From: Ga0077536 sp943370145
GTDB lineage: Bacteria > Pseudomonadota > Gammaproteobacteria > Ga0077536
Direction: 5' to 3'
Assembly: GCA_943370145.1 (NCBI GenBank)
Contig: CALRPY020000016.1
Location: forward strand, 1-64,000
DNA: 64,000 nucleotides
The notes beneath the pieces are model-generated. The model had not been told where the DNA came from. It did no database searches and saw only the letters and a list, made by a program, of their open reading frames with translations. Shown here one piece after another: positions 54,117 through 62,220 of the stretch; positions within the stretch are counted from its first letter, which is position 1, and every line of letters begins with the position of its first letter. The translations under genes and the position numbers were made by a program.

Positions 54117-54782
54117 TCAGCCCGCAACAGCGGCCGGGACCGTGGTACCGACGGGGCATCGAACGCCGGTGCCCCCCAGGCCGCAATAACCGCCCGGATT
54201 CTTGGCAAGGTACTGCTGGTGGTAGTCCTCGGCGTAGTAGAACTCGGGCGCGGGAATGATCTCCGTGGTGATGCTGCCGTGGCCGGCCGCGGTCAGCGCC
54301 GCCTGGAAAGTGGCCCCGCTGCGCTCCGCCGTGACGCGCTGTGCGTCGTCGAACACGTAGATGCCCGAGCGATACTGGGTCCCGACGTCATTGCCCTGAC
54401 GCATGCCCTGGGTGGGATCGTGGGCTTCCCAGAACACCTGCAGCAGCCGCTCGTAACTGACGAGCGAGGCGTCGAACACGACGAGCACGACCTCGTTGTG
54501 CCCGGTCAGTCCGGTGCACACCTCCTGGTAGGTCGGATTCGGCGTGTAACCGGCGGCATAGCCGACGGCAGTGGAATGCACGCCGTCCACCATCCAGAAT
54601 TTGCGTTCCGCGCCCCAGAAGCAGCCCAGTCCGAACATGGCGCGGGCAAGCGGCGCCGCGAACTCGCCCTGCAACGGCGTCCCGAGCACGAAGTGGCGCG
54701 CCGGCACCCGCACCGGCGTCACACGCCCTGGCAAGGCTTCGTGCGGTGCCGGCATGCGTTGTTTGTGGCTGTAGCCCAGCAT
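54117..54782 (-). CDS. msrA: Peptide methionine sulfoxide reductase A
   Basis: The product has 221 residues. It reduces methionine-S-sulfoxide in proteins. The catalytic Cys54 is in GLGCFWGAE; other family blocks are GYAAGYTPNPTYQEVCTGLTGHNEVV, FWEAHDPTQGMRQGNDVGTQYRS and EDYHQQYL. The length and ~45-residue N-terminal lead match E. coli MsrA. AGGAGGAG lies upstream of the ATG at 54782. There is no signal peptide. It is divergent from the glutathione peroxidase gene, another oxidative-damage function. Confidence 0.96.
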   Translation of the reverse strand: MLGYSHKQRMPAPHEALPGRVTPVRVPARHFVLGTPLQGEFAAPLARAMFGLGCFWGAERKFWMVDGVHSTAVGYAAGYTPNPTYQEVCTGLTGHNEVVLVVFDASLVSYERLLQVFWEAHDPTQGMRQGNDVGTQYRSGIYVFDDAQRVTAERSGATFQAALTAAGHGSITTEIIPAPEFYYAEDYHQQYLAKNPGGYCGLGGTGVRCPVGTTVPAAVAG

Positions 54783-54918
54783 GTGGTCTCCTCCTGGCGG
54801 GATAGCGTGTCGTCGTTCCACGATGGCTTCTGCAGCCGGGAAAATCAAGGCGGCGCCAGCCAGGTCATCGCGCCACGGATGACGTGCATCCGCGTGGGAA
54901 ACGGGGCATTCTTTGCGC

Positions 54919-55449
54919 ATGCGAATGTTTGCCCTGCTCGTGCTGCTGACTGTCGGCAGCGCCGTACACGCCTGCCCGGCCAGCCTCGATTTCTCCCTGC
55001 GCCCGCTGCTGGGTGACAAGCCGGTGCACCTTTGCGATGAATACGCCGGAAAGGTCATTCTGGTCGTGAACACCGCGAGCAGGTGCGGCTTCACGCCGCA
55101 ATACGCGGGTCTCGAGCAGCTCCAGCGCGAACTCGGTCCGCGCGGCCTGGTCGTGCTCGGCTTCCCCTCCAACGATTTCGGCGCCCAGGAGCCCGGCACC
55201 GAGGCGGAGATCGGCAAGTTCTGCCGGTCGACCTACGGCGTGCAATTCCCGATGTTCGAAAAAACTGTCGTGAATGGCGCGGCGGCTCATCCACTCTACC
55301 GGCACCTCGCGCAAGCCAGCGGCGAGGCGCCGGGGTGGAACTTCCACAAGTACCTCATCGACCGCAACGGCCGGGTCGTCGGCAGTTACGGCAGCACGGT
55401 CGCGCCGGAATCGGACACCTTGCGCGCGGCAATCGAGGCCTTGCTGTGA
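54919..55449 (+). CDS. Glutathione peroxidase-like protein, secreted
   Basis: The product has 176 residues with a signal peptide (MRMRMFALLVLLTVGSAVHA, cleavage near residue 20). The peroxidatic Cys56 is in NTASRCGFTPQY, with GFPSNDFGAQEPG and WNFHKYLIDRNG downstream. A periplasmic location is less usual for this family; thioredoxin-like or glutathione reductants would have to be present there. The exact start (54919 or 54925, or a TTG at 54913) is uncertain. Its stop overlaps the LpxR-like gene start (GTGA). Confidence 0.9.
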   Translation: MRMFALLVLLTVGSAVHACPASLDFSLRPLLGDKPVHLCDEYAGKVILVVNTASRCGFTPQYAGLEQLQRELGPRGLVVLGFPSNDFGAQEPGTEAEIGKFCRSTYGVQFPMFEKTVVNGAAAHPLYRHLAQASGEAPGWNFHKYLIDRNGRVVGSYGSTVAPESDTLRAAIEALL

Positions 55450-56510
55450 AGACACGGTCGGCGCGAATTCGCGGCGCGCTGCTGGCCACCGCTGCCCTCC
55501 TGTGCGTATCCGCCGAGCGCGGCGCCGCTGCCGACGAACCGCTGCACCCGGGTGACAGTGCCACGTTCACCGTGATGTTCGAGAATGACCTGTTCGGCGA
55601 CAGCGACGCGCAGTACACGAACGGCATCCAGATCGGCTGGATGTCGCCTGACCTCGAGCGTTTCGAACAGGCTCACCAGGTGCCGTCGTGGATGACCGGC
55701 CTGTCCGACCACCTGCCCTTCATCGATGTGCCCGACAGCCAGCACAATGTCGGCGTGACGCTGGGCCAGAAGATGTTCACGCCCGAGGACACGGCGAGCC
55801 GCGGACTGGTGCGCGACGATCGCCCCTATGCGGGATGGCTCTACGGTGGCCTGAGTTTCATCAGCAAGAGCACGACGCGCCTGGACAGCATCGAACTCCA
55901 GGCCGGCGTGATCGGTCCGGCCTCGTTCGCGGAGGACACGCAGCGACTCGTGCACGACCTGCGCGGCTTCGACGTGCCCGCGGGCTGGGACAACCAGCTC
56001 GAGAACGAACCCGGCCTCGGACTGATCTACGAACACCGGCGCAGGCCGTGGCGGAGCAAGAACGTGTCCGGCGCCGGTTACGACGTCATCACCCATGCGG
56101 GTGGCGCGGTCGGCAACGTATTCACCTACCTCAACGCGGGCGGTGAGATCCGTGTCGGCTGGAACCTGCCCGCCGACTTCGGCACCCGCCTGATCAGGCC
56201 GGGCGGAGATACCAACGCGCCGGCCGCGATCAACGACCCCCGCCTCGACAACCGGTATCGCTTCGGTGTGCACGTCTTCAGCGCCGTGACCGGCAGGCTG
56301 GTGCTGCGCGATATCTTCCTCGATGGCAACACCTTCTCGGACAGCCATGACGTCGACAAGGAATACCTCGTGGGCGACCTGCTGTTCGGCGCCAGCATGA
56401 CCTTCCTGAATGCGAAGCTGTCCTACGCGCAGGTCTTCCGCAGCAAGGAGTTCGAAGGGCAGGACCGTGCGCACAACTTCGGCTCGCTGACCCTGTCGCT
56501 GACGTTTTGA
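55446..56510 (+). CDS. LpxR-like outer-membrane lipid A deacylase family protein
   Basis: The product has 354 residues with a signal peptide (cleavage after GAAA near residue 29). It belongs to the DUF2219/LpxR family: FENDLFGDSDAQYTNGIQIGW near residue 44 and DRPYAGWLYGGLS further on hold the typical Asn/Asp/His calcium and catalytic residues, and it ends in Phe. LpxR removes the 3'-acyloxyacyl group of lipid A. The start is a GTG at 55446 whose bases overlap the TGA of the peroxidase gene. Activity on lipid A is inferred from the family only. Confidence 0.88.
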   Translation: MKTRSARIRGALLATAALLCVSAERGAAADEPLHPGDSATFTVMFENDLFGDSDAQYTNGIQIGWMSPDLERFEQAHQVPSWMTGLSDHLPFIDVPDSQHNVGVTLGQKMFTPEDTASRGLVRDDRPYAGWLYGGLSFISKSTTRLDSIELQAGVIGPASFAEDTQRLVHDLRGFDVPAGWDNQLENEPGLGLIYEHRRRPWRSKNVSGAGYDVITHAGGAVGNVFTYLNAGGEIRVGWNLPADFGTRLIRPGGDTNAPAAINDPRLDNRYRFGVHVFSAVTGRLVLRDIFLDGNTFSDSHDVDKEYLVGDLLFGASMTFLNAKLSYAQVFRSKEFEGQDRAHNFGSLTLSLTF

Positions 56511-56572
56511 GTGCGGGCGCGGCTGCTGCTATAAAGGGACCATAGCCACCCGACAGCCGCGAGGTGAAGCGC

Positions 56573-56818
56573 ATGGACGGCACCCCTGATCGCATCGAGG
56601 TCTACTGCGACAGCCATGGCGTGTCGTACTGCTCCACACGTGAACGGCTTATCAACGCCGGCCTCGCAACCAGCGAAATGTTCCCCGGCCCCAACGAAAC
56701 CTGGCGAGGTAACGGGCCCTGCCGCGATCCCGACGAACCACTGTGGTCGGTCCAGCGAGCGAAACGGGGCCGCTTCAAGGTGATCTGGGGATTGTGCCTG
56801 GCGCGCGAAACCGACTGA
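56573..56818 (+). CDS. Small hypothetical protein
   Basis: The product has 81 residues with three Cys (YCDSHGVSYCST, later GPCRDP). It may be a small zinc-binding or redox protein; the spacing of the two Cys pairs is not a known motif to me. GAGGTG precedes the ATG at 56573 by 6 bases. Position and codon usage support it as a gene, but it has no known relative. Confidence 0.5.
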   Translation: MDGTPDRIEVYCDSHGVSYCSTRERLINAGLATSEMFPGPNETWRGNGPCRDPDEPLWSVQRAKRGRFKVIWGLCLARETD

Positions 56819-57159
56819 GCCGCCGGTCACGGCCGCGCTGGCGCGAGGGTAAGCCCGCGGACGGCTGAGGGCCGCACGGACACGGGGCCCTGCCCGACAT
56901 CGAACCGGCCGGTCGCCGCGCGTCACGAACACGCAAGAAAATACCCACGCAAGCGGCCTCGCCCGGCCTCACGGCCAGTCGCGCTGCGGCGCCGCACCGT
57001 AGCGCCCGCGTCGTCACGCCGTCGCCGCGCTTCCCCAGGCTTTCACGCCGGGAACTTGCGGGGCTCCATCGCCGCGCACGGCGGTGCGCTTCCGCACTGC
57101 AGAGGTGCGCCAGTCCCAGGGTTGCAGTGCCAAGCCCTTGATTGGGCGATGCCAGAAGC

Positions 57160-57175
57160 TGGCACGATTGCTGCT
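57160..57175 (+). promoter_or_regulatory. Candidate sigma-54 promoter
   Basis: TGGCACGATTGCTGCT matches the consensus TGGCACGnnnnTTGCW at all fixed positions but one (CTGC for TTGC), with the GG-N10-GC spacing exact. Transcription would start about 57186 and run to the terminator at 57288-57316, giving a transcript of about 130 bases with no good open frame. Confidence 0.45.
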
Positions 57176-57185
57176 CCGCAATACC

Positions 57186-57316
57186 GCAGGTGCAAGGACT
57201 GAACGCCGGGCATCTGCAGGACGATGGCGATTTCGTCGAGTACTCCGTCGACGCATCGCGTTTCTCCAGCCATTACTCCTCAGTTTCGAGGGCGGCACTG
57301 CCGCCCTCCTTTTTTT
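57186..57316 (+). ncRNA. Candidate sigma-54-dependent small RNA
   Basis: This is the span from the predicted sigma-54 start to the orphan terminator. It contains a GTCGA-rich paired segment and, about 10 bases before the terminator stem, the motif ACTCCTC, which complements ribosome-binding sites. There is no coding frame with a good start. The same motif lies at a like position in the candidate RNA at 53990-54106. Confidence 0.4.
57288..57316 (+). terminator. Strong Rho-independent terminator, plus strand
   Basis: A perfect 9-bp stem GAGGGCGGC/GCCGCCCTC with a 3-base loop is followed by CT7. The only plus-strand gene upstream ends 470 bases away (56818). Confidence 0.8.
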
Positions 57317-57382
57317 CCGCCGTTCGCGGCGCCTTGCCCCGGTGCTAGTATTCCGCCCCGGTTCTCCGCACGGCCCTCACCC

Positions 57383-58636
57383 TTGTTCCAGCCGCTCCCG
57401 CTGTTCCTCGCGGTCCGCTACCTGCGCGTCAAGCGCAAGAACCGGTTTGCCGCGTTCGTGTCCCTCGCCTCTGTGGCGGGGATTGCGTTGGGCGTGGCCA
57501 TCCTCCTGATCGTGCTGTCGGTGATGAACGGCTTCGAGCGCCAGGTCGCGGCCCGCATTCTCGGCATGACCTCGCATGCCACGCTCCTCAGCCGATATGG
57601 CCTCATGAACGACTGGCAGGGTGTGGCCGAACGTGCCCGCCGTGCGCCCGAGGTCCTCGCGGCGGAGCCATTCATCCGCGGCGCGGGCATGCTCAATCAT
57701 CGGGGCAAGGTGCGCGGAATCGTGCTGTACGGCGTGCCGCCGTCAACCGAAGCGAGGGTGTCCGACCTGCAGGACTATCTCCGTGACGTACCGGTCACCG
57801 CGCTCGACGACGCCGGCGACGTCGCCTCAATCTTCATCGGCGGCACGCTGGCCGCGGAACTCGCGATCGCCCCCGGCGACGTGCTGACACTGATCGCACC
57901 GCGCTGGGACGACGCGCAGAATCTCGGGGTGCCGCGTTATGTGCGCCTGCGGGTGGCCGGCACCTTCCACGCGGGCATGCACGAGTTCGACTCCGCCTTC
58001 GGGATCGTCAGCGTGGCGACGGCGGCGCGCATTTTCGAAACGGGCACCGCCGTGTCCGGCCTGCGCGTGAAGTTCAGTGACGCGACGCGCGCACCGGCGC
58101 TCGCCGCGGCGCTGACCGCCCAGCTTGGCGATGAGGTCGCGGCCATTGACTGGACCCAGTTCCACCGCAATTTCTTCCTCGCGCTGAAATCGCAGAAACG
58201 GATCATGTTCGTCATCCTGTCGCTGATCATCGCGGTTGCCGCCTTCAACATCGTCGCGTCGATGGTCATGCTGGTGAAGGAAAAGTACCGGGATATCGCC
58301 ATCCTGCGCACGATGGGTCTTGCGCCCCGAGGCGTGCTGACGGCTTTCCTCGCCCAGGGCGTGCTGGTCGCGGGCATTGGCATCGCCGCCGGGATCGGGC
58401 TTGGCGTGATGGGCGCGGACCATGCCAACGCGGCGATGAACCTCGTCGAACGGCTGTTCGGGATCAATTTCATCAAGCCTGACGTCTACTACATCGATTA
58501 CCTGCCGACTGAAATCCGCGGCGGCGACATCGCCGTCATCGCGTCCGCCACATTCGCAATCTGCCTGCTGGCGGCCGGCTTTCCGGCCTGGCAGGCCTCG
58601 CGCATCGCGCCGGTGGAGGCGCTGCGTTACGACTGA
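57383..58636 (+). CDS. LolC/LolE-family lipoprotein-releasing permease
   Basis: The product has 417 residues. A first membrane helix (SLASVAGIALGVAILLIVLSVMNGFE) is followed by a large periplasmic domain and three C-terminal helices (IMFVILSLIIAVAAFNIVASMVMLV, LAQGVLVAGIGIAAGIGLGV and the last before PAWQASRIAPVEALRYD). The block KEKYRDIAILRTMGLAPRG is the MacB/LolC-type signature. It extracts lipoproteins from the inner membrane for transfer to LolA. The TTG start at 57383 fits FQPLPLFLAVRYLR at the N-terminus but has no clear ribosome site. No LolD ATPase gene follows (the next gene is on the other strand), so it must pair with one elsewhere. Confidence 0.88.
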   Translation: MFQPLPLFLAVRYLRVKRKNRFAAFVSLASVAGIALGVAILLIVLSVMNGFERQVAARILGMTSHATLLSRYGLMNDWQGVAERARRAPEVLAAEPFIRGAGMLNHRGKVRGIVLYGVPPSTEARVSDLQDYLRDVPVTALDDAGDVASIFIGGTLAAELAIAPGDVLTLIAPRWDDAQNLGVPRYVRLRVAGTFHAGMHEFDSAFGIVSVATAARIFETGTAVSGLRVKFSDATRAPALAAALTAQLGDEVAAIDWTQFHRNFFLALKSQKRIMFVILSLIIAVAAFNIVASMVMLVKEKYRDIAILRTMGLAPRGVLTAFLAQGVLVAGIGIAAGIGLGVMGADHANAAMNLVERLFGINFIKPDVYYIDYLPTEIRGGDIAVIASATFAICLLAAGFPAWQASRIAPVEALRYD

Positions 58637-58662
58637 GCGTGCACCGCTCCCCACACCCGCGC

Positions 58663-59679
58663 CTAGAGAATCAGGTCACTGAAGAATTCCGGATGCCAGT
58701 CGTCGCGCCGCTCCAACACGAAGCGCGACAGGCGACGCAGGAGTTCACCGCTCAGGCGATGGATCTCGGCAAACGCCGGCGGATGCCGCGGCGGCACGCT
58801 CTGCGCCGACACGGGACTCGACTCGACCAGTTCGGCGCGAACCGTCGGGTCTGCCAACAGCGCATGCACGCGGTCATACGCTGAGGCGATGTGGCGGAAA
58901 CCTGCCGGATCGTGCGCGTCCATCACCGCGTGCACGCGCTCGAGCGGCGTCAACGCGAGATGTGCGTGCAGCCAGTCAAGCTTGTCTTCACGCCTGCTGC
59001 TCGCGCCGAGCAGCAGCAGCAGGCCCGCGAAGGTCAACGCCCGCGACCCACGCAACTTCGCCTGGCGCAGGTACCAGCCATCCTCCGCGCTGCGCTCGAA
59101 CTTGTGCTGCTGCCAGCCCGCATAGGCATGAAGGTAGCGCTGCAGGTCATTGACCAGCAGCGTGCACTGCGCGTCCGGTTGCGCAGGGAGGCCGGGCCCG
59201 GCGTACCAGTCGAGGATGCGCCGCTGCAGGGCGGAATATGCCGGGGCGCCGTACAGAGGCCGCGTGTCGAGCAGGAACTGGATACGCTTGCCGAATACGG
59301 CTGGCGGTTCATCGAGCGCGCCCCGCGCGGCCGGCGCGCACAGCATGCCGGCCGTGACCGGGCTGCGGAAGATGCCTGTTGCCTTGGGCAGCCTGACAGG
59401 GCAGCCACGAAGCGCGTCATAGACGCGTTCCACCAGTGCGGCCGGCTGCCCAGGCGCCAGTTGTTCATCGACAACGACGATGCCGTCCAGATCGGAACTC
59501 GCGCCGACCTCGAGCCGTCCCAGGGAGCCCGCCGCGGCGATCGTGAACACCCCTTCAACGCCGACGAACGTCCCCGCCAGGCTGGACGACACCTGCTCGA
59601 GCAGCGCCAGGGACTGCGCCCGGCTGGCGGCAAGCGCCGGCAGCGAGTCGTAATCGAGCGCGACCGTCGGTTCGCTCAT
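58663..59679 (-). CDS. Nucleotidyltransferase-fold protein (DUF294-like)
   Basis: The product has 338 residues with the polymerase-beta-like nucleotidyltransferase motif GSLGRLEVGASSDLDG near residue 50, where the Gly-Ser and the two Asp positions are the metal and nucleotide ligands. The rest is helical with a DUF294-like middle. Its substrate is unknown; possibly it modifies a signalling or regulatory partner. It converges on the lolC/E-like gene with a 26-base gap. Confidence 0.8.
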   Translation of the reverse strand: MSEPTVALDYDSLPALAASRAQSLALLEQVSSSLAGTFVGVEGVFTIAAAGSLGRLEVGASSDLDGIVVVDEQLAPGQPAALVERVYDALRGCPVRLPKATGIFRSPVTAGMLCAPAARGALDEPPAVFGKRIQFLLDTRPLYGAPAYSALQRRILDWYAGPGLPAQPDAQCTLLVNDLQRYLHAYAGWQQHKFERSAEDGWYLRQAKLRGSRALTFAGLLLLLGASSRREDKLDWLHAHLALTPLERVHAVMDAHDPAGFRHIASAYDRVHALLADPTVRAELVESSPVSAQSVPPRHPPAFAEIHRLSGELLRRLSRFVLERRDDWHPEFFSDLIL

Positions 59680-59707
59680 CCGGGCGCGGGGCCGTTGGCG
59701 GGCAGAT

Positions 59708-60082
59708 CTAGACGAGGTCGATCGCGTAGCGTTTCAGTTCCTCGAGCGGGATGAAATCGAGCAGCGATTCGTGGGTCGACGCAAGCACGATACGCGGCGC
59801 GACACCCGCACGGTGCGCTTCGAGCCAGCGGCCGGCGCAGACGCACCAGCGGTCGCCCGGCAGCAGGCCGGGAAACGAAGCGCCCTGCACGGGCGTCGTC
59901 AGATCGTTGCCATGGGCGCGCGAGAACTCGAGGAACTCGGCGGTGACCTGCACGCACACCGTGTGCTCGCCGACGTCTTCGCTCCCGGTCTCGCAGCAGC
60001 CGTTGCGGTAGAAGCCGGTGAGCGGATCGCGCGAACAGTTTTCCAGCGGTTCACCCAGCACATTGCGTTGTTCGGAACTCAT
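59708..60082 (-). CDS. DUF2237 family protein
   Basis: The product has 124 residues. It matches the DUF2237 signature: NVLGEPLENCSRDPLTGFYRNGCC near the N-terminus, VCVQVTAEFLEFSRAHGNDL in the middle and RWCVCAGRWLEAHRAG further on. The function is unknown, though the family is widespread. Several conserved Cys suggest metal binding or redox. It starts at 60082 with GAGG upstream and diverges from an SDR gene. Confidence 0.9.
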   Translation of the reverse strand: MSSEQRNVLGEPLENCSRDPLTGFYRNGCCETGSEDVGEHTVCVQVTAEFLEFSRAHGNDLTTPVQGASFPGLLPGDRWCVCAGRWLEAHRAGVAPRIVLASTHESLLDFIPLEELKRYAIDLV

Positions 60083-60146
60083 GGACCTCGCTTCCGTTTG
60101 GGGGTGCGGCGCGGGGGGCCGCTGCCTGCTACGCCTGATCGATGCG

Positions 60147-60175
60147 CTGCTTATTGCAGCGCGCAACCCTATAAT
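60147..60175 (+). promoter_or_regulatory. Candidate sigma-70 promoter for the SDR gene
   Basis: A perfect TATAAT lies at 60170-60175. A -35 (CTGCTT) at the right distance of 17 bases is poor. The start codon at 60206 is about 25 bases past the predicted transcription start. Confidence 0.45.
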
Positions 60176-60205
60176 GCCAGCGCCCCCCGCAACCCGAAAG
60201 CGACC

Positions 60206-61024
60206 ATGGACATCAAAGGCAAGACAGCAATCATCACCGGCGCCGCCAGCGGCATCGGGCTCGCCGCGGCGCGTGAACTGATCAAGCACGAGGTCAAGGC
60301 AGTCGCCCTCGTCGACCGCTCGCCAGCCGTGCACGAGTTCGCCAGCACGATTAACGACGAGGCCGGCCGCGAGGCCGCCGTGGCCTTCCAGGGCGATACC
60401 ACCCAGGACGCGTTCCGGCAGGAGGTGTTCGCGACGCTGCGTGCGGCGCACGGGGTCGTCAACATCCTGGTACCGGCCGCGGGTATCACCCGTGACGCGA
60501 TTGCGGTCAGGCTGAACAAGGAAAAGGGCGTCGCACAGATCTATCCGGTCGAGACCTTCCGTGAGGTGCTGGAGGTCAATCTCGTCGCACCGGTCTACTG
60601 GGCGCTCGAACTCGTGGCGCAGATGGCCGAATACCGCTTCCAGCAGGGCCTGAAGAAATGGAATCCGGCCGAAGGCGTCCAAGGCGTCATCGTCTTCATC
60701 GGTTCCGTGTCCTCGCAGGGCAACAAGGGGCAGATCGCCTATGCGAGCACCAAGGTCGGGCTCGAGGGCGCGGCCTCGACGCTGATGATTGAAGGCATAT
60801 TCCACGGCGTGCGCACGGCCGTGATTCACCCGGGCTTCACCGATACCCCGATGGTGCGTGCGCTGGGCGAGGAGTACATCAACAAGCACGTGTTGCCGGC
60901 GACACAGATCGGGCGCCTGATCCGGCCGGAGGAAATCGCCGACGCGATCTGTTTCCTGATTCGCAACTCGGCCGTCAGCGGGCAGTTATGGGCGGACGCG
61001 GGCTGGCACCCGCTGCCGACCTGA
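60206..61024 (+). CDS. Short-chain dehydrogenase (SDR family)
   Basis: The product has 272 residues, a classical SDR with GAASGIGLAAARELI near residue 12, Asp after strand 2 (LVDRS), active-site Ser in GSVSSQG and Tyr-Ala-Ser-Thr-Lys. Family FabG-like; the middle (VRLNKEKGVAQIYPVETF) carries an insert not usual in FabG. The substrate is unknown. It diverges from DUF2237 and is followed by the response-regulator gene. Confidence 0.88.
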   Translation: MDIKGKTAIITGAASGIGLAAARELIKHEVKAVALVDRSPAVHEFASTINDEAGREAAVAFQGDTTQDAFRQEVFATLRAAHGVVNILVPAAGITRDAIAVRLNKEKGVAQIYPVETFREVLEVNLVAPVYWALELVAQMAEYRFQQGLKKWNPAEGVQGVIVFIGSVSSQGNKGQIAYASTKVGLEGAASTLMIEGIFHGVRTAVIHPGFTDTPMVRALGEEYINKHVLPATQIGRLIRPEEIADAICFLIRNSAVSGQLWADAGWHPLPT

Positions 61025-61049
61025 CGCCGGACACCCCCGCCGCCGCCGT

Positions 61050-61091
61050 GCGATCCCGCCCGGATCGCGCGGCCCCGCGCCCCGCTTTTTT
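61050..61091 (+). terminator. Possible terminator after the SDR gene
   Basis: GCGATCC/GGATCGC (7 bp, 5-base loop) and GCGCGG/CCGCGC form two short hairpins before a run of six T at 61086-61091. The T-run is some distance from each stem, so strength is doubtful. Confidence 0.35.
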
Positions 61092-61186
61092 GTGACGTGC
61101 TTTCAATCCCGGGCACGAAATCCGTACTTCACGACGTCCGCACGACTACAAGAGTTGCGAGGCTGGCCGATAGAACGGGCAGCAAC

Positions 61187-62035
61187 ATGGATGGGCAACT
61201 TATGACCGGACACTATGAACGCGTCCTGTTCGTGGACGACCAGCCCGAGATTGTCGAGCTGATCCGGCGCCACGTTGGCAGCGCTTACGATTGCGTGTTC
61301 GCCGGAAGCGGCGCCGAAGCGCTCGCGCTGCTGGACAGCTCGGGCCCCTTTGCCGTGGTAGTCGCCGACTACTCGATGCCGAACATGGACGGCATCACCC
61401 TGCTCGCCGAATTCCGCAGGCGCTCACCCGACACGGTGCCGATCATGCTGACGGCCTTCGGCGACATCGATATCGCGATCGCCGCCCTGCACCAGGGCAA
61501 CATCTTCCGCTTCCTCCGCAAGCCCTGGGAGCGCGGCGAACTCGACCGCGCCCTGTCCAATGCGCTTGATCACTACCATCTCGTGCAGAGCGAGCGCCGC
61601 CTGCGCCAGGAGCTCGCCGAGGCCAACCGGGCCCTGGACGCGAAAGTCCGCGAGCTCGATGAACTGAACCAGCTGCTCGAGTACTGGGTGGAATTCTCGC
61701 CGGCGGTGCTCTACAGCGCAGACTGTGAAAACGGTGCGACGGTGCTGACCTACGTCAGCAAGAACTTCGCGCGCCTGCTGGGTTACGAGCGCACCGACAT
61801 CATCGTCGACCCCGCGCTGTGGGACCAGGCGGTCCATCCGGAGGATGCGGCGGAGCGCACGCGACGCGTGCACGAATTCATCGAAGGGCGCGCTGCCGAG
61901 CAGACGCTCAGCTATCGAATCCGCGACCGCAGCGGCACTTACCGCACGGTGCTCGAAGCCATGCGCTGCATCCGCAATCCTCAGGGCAAGCCGCTCGAAC
62001 TGGTCGGGGCGTGGCTGGACGTGAGCCCGCGCTGA
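61187..62035 (+). CDS. Response regulator receiver with PAS domain
   Basis: The product has 282 residues. A CheY-like receiver (LFVDDQPEIVELIRRHV) has phospho-acceptor Asp61 in VADYSMPNMDG, Thr in LTAFGD and Lys112 in RKPW. A short coiled coil (about 120-150) leads to a PAS domain (~160-275, including RLLGYERTDIIVDPALWDQAVHPED and a PAC segment). There is no output domain for DNA binding or enzymatic activity, so it probably signals to a partner histidine kinase or diguanylate cyclase. The start at 61187 or 61202 cannot be decided. Confidence 0.85.
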   Translation: MDGQLMTGHYERVLFVDDQPEIVELIRRHVGSAYDCVFAGSGAEALALLDSSGPFAVVVADYSMPNMDGITLLAEFRRRSPDTVPIMLTAFGDIDIAIAALHQGNIFRFLRKPWERGELDRALSNALDHYHLVQSERRLRQELAEANRALDAKVRELDELNQLLEYWVEFSPAVLYSADCENGATVLTYVSKNFARLLGYERTDIIVDPALWDQAVHPEDAAERTRRVHEFIEGRAAEQTLSYRIRDRSGTYRTVLEAMRCIRNPQGKPLELVGAWLDVSPR

Positions 62036-62135
62036 TCCGGGATGCGGGCTGAAGTTCATGAAGATTATCGGAAGTGAATTATCAGGTTCAGCAGACAGGT
62101 ACCTAATCTGATTTGACTTTTATCTGGGCAATTGC

Positions 62136-62164
62136 TTGACAGCATGTCTCTAAGGGGATAGAAA
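62136..62164 (+). promoter_or_regulatory. Candidate sigma-70 promoter
   Basis: TTGACA at 62136-62141 is a perfect -35; with 17 bases spacing the -10 is TAGAAA (62159-62164), four of six matches. It lies in an AT-rich segment upstream of the PilZ-like gene at 62221. Confidence 0.5.
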
Positions 62165-62220
62165 TAGAGTCACCCGATGAGCAGCCACAAAGGCTCAGAG
62201 TCGCTGAGAGAACTTGTTCC

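Larger units (their letters stand above)
56819..57382. other. 560-base gap with candidate sigma-54 small-RNA locus
   Basis: There is no convincing gene. The plus-strand segment 57160-57316 contains a sigma-54-like promoter and a strong terminator (listed separately). Minus-strand frames of 70-90 codons also cross this area, one beginning with an ATG at 57273 close behind a GAGGAG, but they have no recognisable features. Confidence 0.5.

Noticed and set aside
57043..57273. Minus-strand 76-codon Cys-containing frame
   Set aside because: GAGGAG lies only two bases before its ATG, too close for normal initiation; the same DNA fits a small RNA better. Not fully excluded.
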